From Bog-532 sp036495425 (GTDB taxonomy: Bacteria > Actinomycetota > Actinomycetes > Streptosporangiales > Streptosporangiaceae), in the NCBI GenBank assembly GCA_036495425.1, contig DASXMW010000161.1, positions 1 to 64,000 on the forward strand: a DNA stretch of 64,000 nt, read 5' to 3'. Made by a program: the position numbers and the translations under genes. The notes beneath the pieces are model-generated. The model had not been told where the DNA came from. It saw only the letters and a program-made list of their open reading frames with translations, and did not search any database. This document shows, piece by piece, positions 50,420-58,033 of the stretch (its first letter is position 1; the number at the start of each line of letters is the position of its first letter).

Positions 50420-51792
50420 GGGCTGTTCGTCGACAACGGCGCCATCCTCACCTCCGGCGGCGTGACCTCAGGAGGCGACCTTGGGCCCACTTCCGCCGGG
50501 CCACCAGTCTCTCGCCCTCCCGGCACCGCCAGCGGTTCTTCAGCCGGGCCCGGGCCGGGGCCGGTGTCCCGCAGCCCGGCGCCGCCGCGCCAGGGGAGGA
50601 GCAGCGGCGTGCCGAGCAGCAGCGCGCCCGCGATCCCGATCGCGGCCCGCGGGCCGATACAGGTGGCCAGCAGGCCGCCCAGCGCGGTCAGCGCCGCGAT
50701 CGAGGCCTTGGTGCTCACCGACCAGGCTGACAGCACCCGGGCCACCCGGTCCGGCGGGCTCTGCTCCAGCCGGTAGGTCGCGAACACCGGGTTGGACACG
50801 CCGATGCAGAGGATCAGCCCCATCTCGGCCGCCATGACCAGCAGCAGCCCGCCGATCCCGGGGCGCAGGAACACCAGCCACACCGGCCAGCCCGCCCGCA
50901 GCGTCCCGCCGACCAGCATGACCCGGTGCCGCCCGAACCGGTCCGCGACCCTTCGGGCGAGCCGGGAGCCGATCAGGCCGCCCAGGCACGGCACGGCGAA
51001 GGCCAGGCCGTACTGCCAGGGCCGGAAGTGCAGCCGGCCCAGCATGAGCACGGCCAGCAGCGGCTCGGTGGCCATGATCAGCCCGCTGAACGACAGGTTG
51101 TTCAGGAACTGCCGCCGCAGCGTCGGGTGGCCCAGGATGTACCGCCACCCGTCGAGCAGGTCGCCGGCCCGCGACCGGCCGGCCGCGGATCGGCTGGGAC
51201 GCGCCGGACGCGGCTCCTGGCCGCCGATGGCGCGGATCCCCAGCGCCGACAGCAGGTAGCTGGCCGCGTCGGCCAGCACCGTGACCACCGGGCCGAACAG
51301 CCCGATGGCGGCCCCGCCCAGCGGCGGGCCGAGCACGGTCGAGCTCCAGGTGGTGGACTCCATCCGCGCGTTCGCGGTGAGCAGGCCGGCGCGCGGCACC
51401 ACGGTCTTGAGGCACGCGCCGCTGGCCGCCTTGAACGTGATGTCGGCCGCCCCGGAGATGATCGACACCGTCAGCAGCTGGCCGAAGGTCAGCACGCCGA
51501 AGGCGTAGGCCAGCGGGATGCTGCCCATGGCCGCGAACCGGCTCAGGTCCATGGCCATCATCACCGGCCGCTTGGGCCGGAACTCCACCCACGGACCGAG
51601 CGGCACCGCCACCGCCGCCCCGACCGCCGTGCCCACCGCGGCCAGCGCCGACACCTCCAGCGGGCTGGCGTGCAGCACGACGATGGCGATCAGCGGGAAC
51701 GCGCCGAACGCGAAGCAGGTGCCGAACGAGCTCACCGCGTACGCCGCCCACAGGCACTCGAACTGCCGCCCCAGCGACCGCCAGCCCAGCAT
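50416..51792 (-). CDS. MFS transporter (enterobactin-exporter-like)
   Basis: A 458-residue major facilitator family protein with about 12 spans. It has the DHA3-type start FECLWAAYAVSSFGTCFAFGAFPL, VADRFGRHRVMLVGG in the middle loop, and an extended Pro/Gly-rich tail of 50 residues. Such proteins often export drugs or macrolides. ATG 51792 is chosen; GTG 51801 in frame is possible. It is divergent from a LysR gene across 127 bases, and that regulator likely controls it (inference). Confidence 0.87.
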   Translation of the reverse strand: MLGWRSLGRQFECLWAAYAVSSFGTCFAFGAFPLIAIVVLHASPLEVSALAAVGTAVGAAVAVPLGPWVEFRPKRPVMMAMDLSRFAAMGSIPLAYAFGVLTFGQLLTVSIISGAADITFKAASGACLKTVVPRAGLLTANARMESTTWSSTVLGPPLGGAAIGLFGPVVTVLADAASYLLSALGIRAIGGQEPRPARPSRSAAGRSRAGDLLDGWRYILGHPTLRRQFLNNLSFSGLIMATEPLLAVLMLGRLHFRPWQYGLAFAVPCLGGLIGSRLARRVADRFGRHRVMLVGGTLRAGWPVWLVFLRPGIGGLLLVMAAEMGLILCIGVSNPVFATYRLEQSPPDRVARVLSAWSVSTKASIAALTALGGLLATCIGPRAAIGIAGALLLGTPLLLPWRGGAGLRDTGPGPGPAEEPLAVPGGRETGGPAEVGPRSPPEVTPPEVRMAPLSTNSP

Positions 51793-51919
51793 GCGCGTCA
51801 CCCGCCCTCGTCCGTCCCGCCCGGTCCCTGCCGATCCAAGCGGAAAGCCGGCCGCGGTATCCAACAACCGCGCGCCCGGCGCGTCACAACGGGCCGTTGT
51901 GCCGCTAGGGTCGGCCGCC

Positions 51920-52852
51920 ATGGACACCCATGCCGTGCGCACGTTCGTGGCCGTGGCCGACGCGGGCCAGTTCTCCGAGGCCGCCGCCGAGCTGGGGGTC
52001 TCGCAGCAGGCGGTGTCCAAGCGGGTGGCCGCGCTGGAGAAGGACCTCGGGGTGGCGCTGTTCGTCCGCACCCCCCGCGGGGCCGGCCTCACCGTGGACG
52101 GCCAGGCCTTCCTGCCGCACGCCCGGGACCTGCTCCGGGCCGAGCAGCGGGCCGCCGCCTCGGTCCGGCCCGGCGGCCAGGCCCTGCGGGTGGACGTGAT
52201 CAGCCGCCGGATCGCGCCGGCCCGGCTGCTGGCCGATTTCCACCGCGCCCATCCGGCCACGCCGCTGGAGGTGGTGCGGCTGTTCGATGCCCGGGCCGCG
52301 ATCGAAGCCGTCCGGGACGGCGTGGTCGACGCCTCGTTCCGGGCCATCACGACACAAGCCCGCCAGTTGCCGGCCGGCATCGCCGCCGCCCGCGTCCTGG
52401 ACGAGCCCGTTCAGCTGCTCACCGGCCCGGCCCACCCGCTGGCCGGCGGGGGACCGGTGACGCCCGCGCGGCTGGCCGGCCACCCGATCTGGATGCCCGC
52501 TCTCGACCCCGGCACCGAGTGGACGGTGTTCTATCAGGACCTGGCGGCCGCCTTCGGCCTCACCATGGACGTGACCGGCCCCGCCTACGGCACCAGGCCG
52601 CTGCTGGACGTGATCGCGGACTCCCCGGACCTGGCCTCCCTGGTCGGCGAGCAGACCCACCTGATCTGGCCGGCCGACTGGGACCTGCGCCGCATCCCGC
52701 TGCGCGACCCGGTGCCGGTGTACCCGCACTCCCTGATCTGGCGCCGGGACAACCCGCACCCGGCCCTGCGATCGTTGCGCGAGCACCTGGCCGGTGGCCG
52801 GCCGGCCTGCGCGGACCGGGGCATCTGGATGCCGGAGTGGGCCCGGCCGTGA
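51920..52852 (+). CDS. LysR family transcriptional regulator
   Basis: A 310-residue LysR-type regulator. The N-terminal winged helix is typical (VRTFVAVADAGQFSEAAAEL then SQQAVSKRVAALEKDLGVALF), followed by a periplasmic-binding-like effector domain. The ATG at 51920 is the natural family start. It faces away from the MFS transporter gene, the classical arrangement for a regulator and its target. Ligand unknown. Confidence 0.9.
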   Translation: MDTHAVRTFVAVADAGQFSEAAAELGVSQQAVSKRVAALEKDLGVALFVRTPRGAGLTVDGQAFLPHARDLLRAEQRAAASVRPGGQALRVDVISRRIAPARLLADFHRAHPATPLEVVRLFDARAAIEAVRDGVVDASFRAITTQARQLPAGIAAARVLDEPVQLLTGPAHPLAGGGPVTPARLAGHPIWMPALDPGTEWTVFYQDLAAAFGLTMDVTGPAYGTRPLLDVIADSPDLASLVGEQTHLIWPADWDLRRIPLRDPVPVYPHSLIWRRDNPHPALRSLREHLAGGRPACADRGIWMPEWARP

Positions 52853-53034
52853 CGGCGGTCCCGAGAGCTGATGAGAGCCCGGACCTGAACGGGGCCAGAA
52901 ATCAGAACGGCCATGACCACGGGCCGGGAGCCGCGGTGTGCGGCCTGGCCCGCGATCATGGCGGAACGGTCAGTTGGGTGAGGCGGACACGGCGCCGGGA
53001 TCAGGATGGCCCGCGTCCTGGTCGGGGTGCTGGG

Positions 53035-53289
53035 TCAGGCGTGCTGCCGGGCGCGCAGGCGGAGCGTGCGCCGCTTGAGGGCCCGTCGCTCGTCTTCACT
53101 CAGGCCGCCCCAGACACCGGCGTCCTGGCCGGAGTCAATGGCCCAGTGCAGGCAGGGGTCCATGACCGGACAACGATGACAAACCCGCTTGGCTTCGTCG
53201 ATCTGGAGAAGTGCTGGACCGGTGTTTCCGATCGGAAAGAACAACTCAGGATCCACGTCACGGCAGGCGGCGTTATGGCGCCAGTCCAT
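53035..53289 (-). CDS. whiB1: WhiB1/WblE iron-sulfur transcription factor
   Basis: An 84-residue WhiB-like protein. The four cluster ligands are Cys9, Cys37, Cys40 and Cys46 (CHRCPVMDPC), followed by the G(V)WGG turn at 58-62 and the basic C-terminal helix LKRRTLRLRARQ. Length and spacing match WhiB1 of mycobacteria and WblE of Streptomyces, essential nitric-oxide-sensitive partners of the housekeeping sigma factor. Two CRP-like sites upstream parallel the cAMP/CRP control of mycobacterial whiB1. Confidence 0.94.
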   Translation of the reverse strand: MDWRHNAACRDVDPELFFPIGNTGPALLQIDEAKRVCHRCPVMDPCLHWAIDSGQDAGVWGGLSEDERRALKRRTLRLRARQHA

Positions 53290-53360
53290 GAGGTCACTCC
53301 TTCGTGGCGAGTCGGCCGCACGGAGGACCGCCAGGTCGCGTGCACCCGCCTATCAAAGCT

Positions 53361-53376
53361 TGTGAATGATTTCACG
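53361..53376 (-). promoter_or_regulatory. CRP-like site proximal to whiB1
   Basis: TGTGA-ATGATT-TCACG, one mismatch from the CRP consensus TGTGA-N6-TCACA. Its centre is about 79 bases upstream of the whiB1 start codon, a position from which CRP could activate or repress depending on the transcription start. Confidence 0.6.
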
Positions 53377-53387
53377 AGCTACGTTGC

Positions 53388-53417
53388 ATATCGGGGAAAA
53401 GCAGTTTCTCCCCATAT
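53388..53417 (-). promoter_or_regulatory. Inverted repeat upstream of whiB1
   Basis: Arms ATAT-C-GGGG (53388-53396) and CCCCATAT (53410-53417) pair across a 13-base centre with one bulged base. It could be an operator or a 5' stem in the whiB1 leader. The protein or function is unknown. Confidence 0.45.
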
Positions 53418-53602
53418 TAGTTTGGTGCCAGTCGGCAACCGTCCCGGAGCTGCTTGATAGCCCGAACACGCTTGGAGACCGGGAAGCCTGCTCCACGCCG
53501 ATGGACCACGTGAAGTGGGCTTCCGCCCGGCATCGTCTAAAGCTTCTCAAGCGTGTCGCCGCCAACGCAAGAGGGCGCAACAGTGATCTTAGTCATTTTG
53601 AA

Positions 53603-53618
53603 TGTGACCTAAATCACA
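53603..53618 (-). promoter_or_regulatory. Perfect CRP-consensus site
   Basis: TGTGA-CCTAAA-TCACA matches the CRP consensus at all ten conserved positions. It lies about 320 bases upstream of whiB1 and 42 bases after the end of the diacylglycerol kinase-like gene. It may serve a distal whiB1 promoter or a small RNA in this gap. Confidence 0.65.
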
Positions 53619-53659
53619 ATTGGCGGGCCCGGAATTCAATTAGGACCAAGGTCCCGTAA

Positions 53660-54631
53660 TCACGCGATGACGCGGAGCGCACCGGGCACTGAACGAAATG
53701 TAACCGACTCTGCGTCGCCCACATAATCGCCGTCCACCTGCAGCGCGGCCGGCTTACGGGACCGGACCGTGATTTCCGCTTGGTCGTGCAGGCTGACCAG
53801 GTACTTCCCGGTCATCGGCTGGCCCGTCCGGCGCGTCATCTGGCGCAGCGCGTTCAGGGTGGAAATGGTACGCAATCGCCGGAGCAGGAATGCATCCAGG
53901 CCGGTGTCGAAGCTCGCGGCCGGAGTCGGGCTCACCGGGCGCTGGCCCGCGTAGGACCACGGGGTGGTGTTGGAAATGATGGCCAGGGCCACCGGGTCGA
54001 TTCGGGTACCGTCGGCGGCCTCCACGGTCAATTCCGGGTGCCGGCGGTCGGTTTTCCGGTAGTACTGCCGCAATGCCGTCCGCACGTAGAGGCCGGTGGA
54101 CGCGGGCCGACCCTGGGCGCGCTCCTCTTCGACCCCGCGGACCACCTCGGCGTCCCAGCCCAGGCCCGCGTTGAACGTGAAGTACCGGTCCCCGGCCAGG
54201 CCCAGCCCGATCGTCCGGGTCGTACCGGCCCCCAGCCGGGCCGCGATCACCTGCACCGCCGCCACCGGGTCGGCGGGCACCCCGAGGTCCCGGGTGAACA
54301 CGTTGGCGTTGCCGCCCGGGATGGCCCCGATGGCCGGCAACCGCCCGGCCAGTTCGCCGCCGTGGACCGGGGGCTGGCCGGCCCCGATGGCGGCCTTGTC
54401 CATCAGCCCGTTGACGACCTCGTTGATGGTCCCGTCGCCGCTCAGCACGAGCAGGGCGTCCCAGCCCTCGTCGGCGGCCCGGGCGGCGAGCTCGCGGGCG
54501 TCACCCCGGTAGCGTGTTTCCACCACCTCGATCTCGGCCTGTGCGGCCAGCGTGCCCACGATGGTGTCCAGGACCGGCTTGGTGGTCGTGGTCGCCCAGG
54601 GATTGACGATCAGCAGCGCGCGCACCCGCAT
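53660..54631 (-). CDS. Diacylglycerol/lipid kinase family protein
   Basis: A 323-residue DAGK-catalytic-domain protein that phosphorylates a lipid such as diacylglycerol or sphingoid base. The start RALLIVNPWATTTTKP and the nucleotide motif VLSGDGTINEVVNGL are followed by IPGGNANVFTRDLGVP, all family hallmarks. The C-terminal half is the beta-rich domain ending in PAALQVDGDYVGDAE. Substrate is not determinable. It precedes whiB1 on the same strand but a 370-base regulated gap separates them. Confidence 0.9.
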   Translation of the reverse strand: MRVRALLIVNPWATTTTKPVLDTIVGTLAAQAEIEVVETRYRGDARELAARAADEGWDALLVLSGDGTINEVVNGLMDKAAIGAGQPPVHGGELAGRLPAIGAIPGGNANVFTRDLGVPADPVAAVQVIAARLGAGTTRTIGLGLAGDRYFTFNAGLGWDAEVVRGVEEERAQGRPASTGLYVRTALRQYYRKTDRRHPELTVEAADGTRIDPVALAIISNTTPWSYAGQRPVSPTPAASFDTGLDAFLLRRLRTISTLNALRQMTRRTGQPMTGKYLVSLHDQAEITVRSRKPAALQVDGDYVGDAESVTFRSVPGALRVIA

Positions 54632-54661
54632 AGGCTAGCCCTGGGCAGAAAGGTGCGACAC

Positions 54662-55237
54662 ATGCGACCACGTCCGTGGACGTTGCTGGTGGCCGCGGCG
54701 GCTCAGGCCGTCGTGGCCGTCGGGGTGCTGGTGGCCGCCGTGGTGAGCGCGGCCGACACCGCGTCCGGGCACTCCTACCAGCGCTCCAGCGGCATCGCCC
54801 TGACCGTCCTGGCCTTCGCGGCCGCGATCGCGGTCGGGTTCGTGGTCCCCGGCCTGCTGCGCGTCCGGCTCTGGAGCCGGACCCCGGCCCTGTTCACCCA
54901 GCTGTTCGTCGGCACCACCGGCGTCTACCTGCTGGATGGTCACCACCCGAGCCTGGGCTGGCCCGCGCTCCTGGTCGCCATCGCCGGCTTCGCGGGCCTG
55001 TGCGCCCCGCCCAGCTGGCGGGCCCTCAGCCGCCTGGGCCTCGAGGAACGCGAGGAACTGGCCGCCGACGCCCGGGCCGCCACCGAGGAGCCCGCCCGGC
55101 CCGGCCCGGCCAAGCCCAAGGCCGCCGCCAAGTCCAAGGTCGCCGTCGAGCCCCAGTCACCCAAGAAGCCCCCGTCGGCCGTCAAGGCTCGCCCGGCCGG
55201 TTCCTCGGCCCGCAAAGCCTCCACCCGCCGCCGCTAA
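54662..55237 (+). CDS. Membrane protein with Lys/Ala/Pro-rich tail
   Basis: A 191-residue protein I cannot assign. It has about four hydrophobic spans (near residues 7-30, 42-64, 75-88, 95-115), then a 70-residue cytoplasmic tail very rich in Lys, Ala, Pro and Ser (for example PAKPKAAAKSKV), resembling histone-like or anchoring tails. It lies 30 bases divergent from the kinase gene, so both promoters must overlap the coding start. Function unknown. Confidence 0.7.
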   Translation: MRPRPWTLLVAAAAQAVVAVGVLVAAVVSAADTASGHSYQRSSGIALTVLAFAAAIAVGFVVPGLLRVRLWSRTPALFTQLFVGTTGVYLLDGHHPSLGWPALLVAIAGFAGLCAPPSWRALSRLGLEEREELAADARAATEEPARPGPAKPKAAAKSKVAVEPQSPKKPPSAVKARPAGSSARKASTRRR

Positions 55238-55414
55238 CCGCCCGGCCCTTGCCGCCGCGTCTAGGCCACCTCGGCCCCGCCGCCGCGTTTAGCCGCCCGG
55301 GCCCGCCGCCGCGCCGTATAGCCCACCCAAAACTCGCACGTCAGCCCCGCCAGACACATGTGACACGTGTGGTGAGGTGCGCCTCAGGGTTCCCGGGCCC
55401 GGGCGCCGGGTTGG

Positions 55415-55438
55415 CGATGCAATGGCGCCATTGCATCG
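55415..55438. repeat. 24-bp perfect palindrome
   Basis: The half-site CGATGCAATGGC is followed immediately by its exact complement, giving a 24-bp palindrome with no spacer. Its core CAATGGCGCCATTG recurs 32 bases further on (centre to centre). The lack of a loop argues against a simple terminator and for a dimeric protein-binding site. Confidence 0.7.
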
Positions 55439-55451
55439 GCTATTACCTACC

Positions 55452-55465
55452 CAATGGCGCCATTG
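55452..55465. repeat. 14-bp palindrome, second copy of core
   Basis: CAATGGCGCCATTG repeats the 14-bp core of the palindrome at 55415. The centres are 32 bp apart, about three helical turns, so both would face the same side of the DNA. Confidence 0.7.
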
Positions 55466-55541
55466 CGTTGGCTGGAGGCGGCGTGCCGGGACCCGCCCCA
55501 CGGCGCAGCCAGCGGCCGCGCCGCCGAGCCGGAGCGGCGGC

Positions 55542-56429
55542 TTACTCGTCGTTGGTGAGGCCGTCGCGGAGCTGGGTGAGGGTGCGGGCCAGCAGGCGGG
55601 AGACGTGCATCTGGGAGATGCCGAGCTCGGCCGCGATCTGGGACTGGGTGAGGTTGCCGAAGAACCGCAGCAGCAGGATCTTCTTCTCCCGCGGTGGCAG
55701 CCGCTCCAGCAGCGGCTTGAGCGACTCCCGGTACTCGACCCCCTCCAGGGCCTCATCGACGATGCCCAGGGAGTCGGCCACGGCCGGGGCGTCCTCGTCG
55801 CCGGAGTCCGGGGCGTCCAGGGACACCGTGGAGTAGGCGTTGGCCGACTCCAGGCCCTCCAGGACCTCTTCCTCCGACATCTGCAGGTGGGCGGCCAGTT
55901 CGCTGACGGTCGGGGCGCGGCCCTCGCGCTGGGCCAGTTCGCCGATGGCCTTGGTCAGCGAGAGCTTGAGCTCCTGCAGGCGGCGCGGTACGCGCACGGC
56001 CCAGCCCTTGTCGCGGAAGTGCCGCTTGATCTCGCCCACGATGGTGGGGGTGGCGTAGGTGGAGAACTCGACGCCCCGCTCCAGGTCGAAGCGGTCGATC
56101 GACTTGATCAGGCCGATGGTGGCCACCTGGGTCAGGTCGTCCAGCCACTCGCCCCGGTTACGGAACCGGCGGGCCAGGTACTCGACCAGCGGCAGGTGCA
56201 GCTCGACCAGTTGCCCGCGGATCTGCTCGCGCTCGGGGCTGCCCGGCGGCAGCGAGCCGAGCCGCTCGAACAGCTCGCGGGCCCGGGCCCGGTCGGGGAC
56301 GGCGTGGTCGTCGCGGGTGGCCGAGCTCACCGCTTCGCGCCCGTCCTGGCCGTCCTCATGGTGGCGTGCGTCGTATTCCTCGGTGACCCGGACGTCGTTC
56401 CCGGGGACACGGACCTCGAAGTCGGCCAT
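55542..56429 (-). CDS. sigF: SigF/SigB-family alternative sigma factor
   Basis: A 295-residue sigma factor of the SigB/SigF/SigG group, controlling stress or differentiation genes. After a 60-residue acidic lead it has region 2 in LVEYLARRFRNRGEWLDDL and FDLERGVEFSTYATPTIVGE, region 3 in WAVRVPRRLQELKL, and region 4 in LTQSQIAAELGISQMHVSRL. Its ATG overlaps the stop of the RsbW-like gene (ATGA). No anti-anti-sigma gene is in the operon. Which of the several actinomycete SigF paralogues this is cannot be told. Confidence 0.92.
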   Translation of the reverse strand: MADFEVRVPGNDVRVTEEYDARHHEDGQDGREAVSSATRDDHAVPDRARARELFERLGSLPPGSPEREQIRGQLVELHLPLVEYLARRFRNRGEWLDDLTQVATIGLIKSIDRFDLERGVEFSTYATPTIVGEIKRHFRDKGWAVRVPRRLQELKLSLTKAIGELAQREGRAPTVSELAAHLQMSEEEVLEGLESANAYSTVSLDAPDSGDEDAPAVADSLGIVDEALEGVEYRESLKPLLERLPPREKKILLLRFFGNLTQSQIAAELGISQMHVSRLLARTLTQLRDGLTNDE

Positions 56430-56890
56430 CAGGACCCCGACGCCTCGCGGTGCTTGCGCAGCACGATGGCGACTCGGTCGTCCGGCTCGAGTTTGGCGTC
56501 GACGTCGCCGGCCAAGGCCGAGAGCACGGTCCAGGCGAAGGTGTCGCGGGCCGGGGTGCGGGGCTGAGCCGCCACCACCGACACCGTGATCGTCATCGAG
56601 TCCGTGCCCAGTTCGAAGTCGCATTCCAGGTTGGTCCCGGGAATGGCCTGGCTGAGCAGCATGGCGCAGGCTTCGTCGACCGCGATGCGCAGGTCCTCGA
56701 TCTCGTCCAGGGTGAAGTCGAGTCGTGCCGCCAGGCCGGCGGTTGCCGTGCGGAGCACGGACAGGTACGCGCCCTCGGCGGGCATGCACACCCGCACCCG
56801 GTCACGAGCCTCGCGGTCGGCCGCCACCGCGCCAGGGCCGGCCCTGACGCCCTGCTGAGCGGCCTGCCTCGCTGCGGTCTCTTCGGTCAC
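56429..56890 (-). CDS. rsbW: RsbW-type anti-sigma factor (ATP-binding)
   Basis: A 153-residue GHKL ATPase-fold protein that should bind and inhibit the sigma factor encoded next. The N-box is DLRIAVDEACAML, and the domain runs from VCMPAEGAYLSVLRTATAG to DDRVAIVLRKH. A 35-residue Ala-rich lead precedes it. GGAGAG lies just before the GTG at 56890. The release switch would be an anti-anti-sigma protein from elsewhere. Confidence 0.9.
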   Translation of the reverse strand: MTEETAARQAAQQGVRAGPGAVAADREARDRVRVCMPAEGAYLSVLRTATAGLAARLDFTLDEIEDLRIAVDEACAMLLSQAIPGTNLECDFELGTDSMTITVSVVAAQPRTPARDTFAWTVLSALAGDVDAKLEPDDRVAIVLRKHREASGS

Positions 56891-57122
56891 GTCTCTCCTT
56901 CAGGCCGGTCACCCGGCCGTTGGCTGCATGCAACCTACCGTCTCGGCCCGGGGTTTTCCGGGTTGCCGCGCGGTGGCGGTCACATGATCTCACGCGGTGG
57001 GGGAGGGCAGCGCTGCCCGAGCCGGGCCGGTGCCCGGCACTGTCCGCGCCGCTGGATGGCTTCAGCGTAGCGGTCAGCTTTACGTTGAAAATACCGCGCG
57101 ATCGGCACCCCGGAAATAGCAC

Positions 57123-57151
57123 GAGGGGCCGCGACAATGTCGCGGCCCCTC
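57123..57151 (-). terminator. Strong hairpin terminator of sodN
   Basis: A perfect 13-bp stem beginning GAGGGGCCGCGAC closes on the three-base loop AAT. It is 34 bases downstream of the sodN stop on the minus strand, and separates sodN from the rsbW promoter region. Confidence 0.8.
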
Positions 57152-57184
57152 CTACGGTGCGTCAGCGATGTGACTGCCGGGCGG

Positions 57185-57595
57185 TCAGCCCTGCTTGGTC
57201 TCCCAGAAGATCTTGTTGATCTCGTCGATCTTGGCCAGCAACTGGTCGGCCGTGGCCGGGTCGGCGCTCGACTTGGTGCCACCGCCCCCGCCAGCCAGCT
57301 TGGTGGCCTCGTTGAACAGCTGGTGCAAGTTCGGGTACTTCTCGAAGTGCGGCGGCTTGAAGTAGTCGGTCCACAGCACCCACAGGTGGTGCTTGACCAG
57401 CTCGGACCGCTGCTCCTTGATGATCAGCGCCCGGGTGCGGAACTCCGGGTCGGAGTTCTGCTGGTATTTCTCGTCAATCGCCTTGATGGATTCGGCCTCG
57501 ATCCGGGCCTGGGCGGGGTCGTAGACCCCGCAGGGCAGGTCACAGTGCGCGTAAGCGACGGCCTTGGGCTCGAGCAGGCGGGTGAGCAGCCTCAT
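57185..57595 (-). CDS. sodN: Nickel superoxide dismutase
   Basis: Dismutates superoxide with a Ni(II/III) centre held in the N-terminal hook. The 136-residue precursor has a 16-residue propeptide (MRLLTRLLEPKAVAYA) followed by the mature hook starting HCDLPCGVYDP, in which His17, Cys18 and Cys22 and the N-terminal amine bind nickel. The rest is the four-helix bundle typical of the family. The protease gene sodX is divergently encoded 85 bases away, instead of directly downstream as in Streptomyces. A strong terminator follows. Nur repression by nickel is known for relatives, but I see no clear Nur box. Confidence 0.96.
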   Translation of the reverse strand: MRLLTRLLEPKAVAYAHCDLPCGVYDPAQARIEAESIKAIDEKYQQNSDPEFRTRALIIKEQRSELVKHHLWVLWTDYFKPPHFEKYPNLHQLFNEATKLAGGGGGTKSSADPATADQLLAKIDEINKIFWETKQG

Positions 57596-57609
57596 CGATC
57601 CACCTTCCG

Positions 57610-57646
57610 TAGTGTTTGATCACTGGTATTCCAACACTCGACACTA
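57610..57646. promoter_or_regulatory. Candidate operator between sodN and sodX
   Basis: AGTGTT (57611-57616) and AACACT (57633-57638) form an inverted repeat, and the shifted pair TAGTGT (57610-57615) with ACACTA (57641-57646) overlaps it. TGATCA sits between. The site occupies the shared promoter region of the divergent sodN and sodX genes and is a candidate for nickel or redox control. It does not match the published Nur box. Confidence 0.45.
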
Positions 57647-57680
57647 CCCCGCTCGCCTCAGCCGACACTGGAGGGCCTCC

Positions 57681-57995
57681 ATGCATGCGCCGATCCGGCG
57701 GATCGCGGTGGTCGAGCACTCGATGGAGCCGGTGCTGTGGCCGGGGGACTGGCTGCTGGTCCGCCGGACCCGCCGGGTCCGCCCCGGCCAGATCGTGCTG
57801 GCCCGGCACCCGGGCCGGCCCACCCTGCTGATCGTGAAACGGGCCGGGCGGCGCCAGGACGGCGGCTGGTGGCTGGAGTCGGCCAACCCGGCCGCCGGGG
57901 CGGTGGACAGCTCCCGGTTCGGGGTGGTGCCGGACGAGCTGATCGAAGGCCGCGTGCTGTTCCGCTACTGGCCGCTGCGCCGCCCCCGCAACTGA
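57681..57995 (+). CDS. sodX: Ni-SOD maturation protease SodX (signal peptidase-like)
   Basis: A small S24/S26-type serine protease of 104 residues that removes the SodN propeptide. The catalytic Ser is in VVEHSMEPVLWPGDWLLV and the Lys in LLIVKRAGR. The ATG at 57681 follows GGAGGG; the upstream extension in the same frame lacks a site. It lacks a membrane anchor, in contrast to export signal peptidases, consistent with cytoplasmic processing of SodN. Confidence 0.92.
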   Translation: MHAPIRRIAVVEHSMEPVLWPGDWLLVRRTRRVRPGQIVLARHPGRPTLLIVKRAGRRQDGGWWLESANPAAGAVDSSRFGVVPDELIEGRVLFRYWPLRRPRN

Positions 57996-58033
57996 GCCCC
58001 CCGCGGGCCCGGCACCACCCCGGACGCATAGAC

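Larger units (their letters stand above)
53290..53659 (-). promoter_or_regulatory. whiB1 upstream regulatory region, no gene
   Basis: This 370-base stretch is AT-richer than its surroundings. Short open frames inside it have no ribosome sites or family resemblance, so I call no gene. It holds two CRP-like sites and an inverted repeat, listed separately. The promoter of whiB1 should be within about 150 bases of 53289. The part near 53660 borders the end of the diacylglycerol kinase-like gene on the same strand. Confidence 0.6.
55238..55541. other. Gap between convergent genes with palindromes
   Basis: No gene is seen in these 304 bases. After the membrane protein stop, a CCGCCGCG-containing unit ending in TAG recurs three times imperfectly (about 55251-55323). 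Two palindromes then follow at 55415 and 55452, listed separately. Ordinary terminator hairpins with a loop are not evident otherwise. Confidence 0.5.

Noticed and set aside
53353..53659. Overlapping short ORFs in the whiB1 upstream gap
   Set aside because: Neither has a ribosome site or known motif, and the region carries two CRP-like sites, as expected for regulatory DNA.
55251..55323. Three imperfect CCGCCGCG...TAG units read as a designed repeat array
   Set aside because: The units are short, imperfect and low-complexity in a GC-rich gap. This is not enough to call a functional repeat or CRISPR; no CRISPR array was seen anywhere in the window.
57596..57680. Nur box between sodN and sodX
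   Set aside because: No TGCAA-N5-TTGCA-like sequence is present; only an unrelated AGTGTT/AACACT repeat is found.
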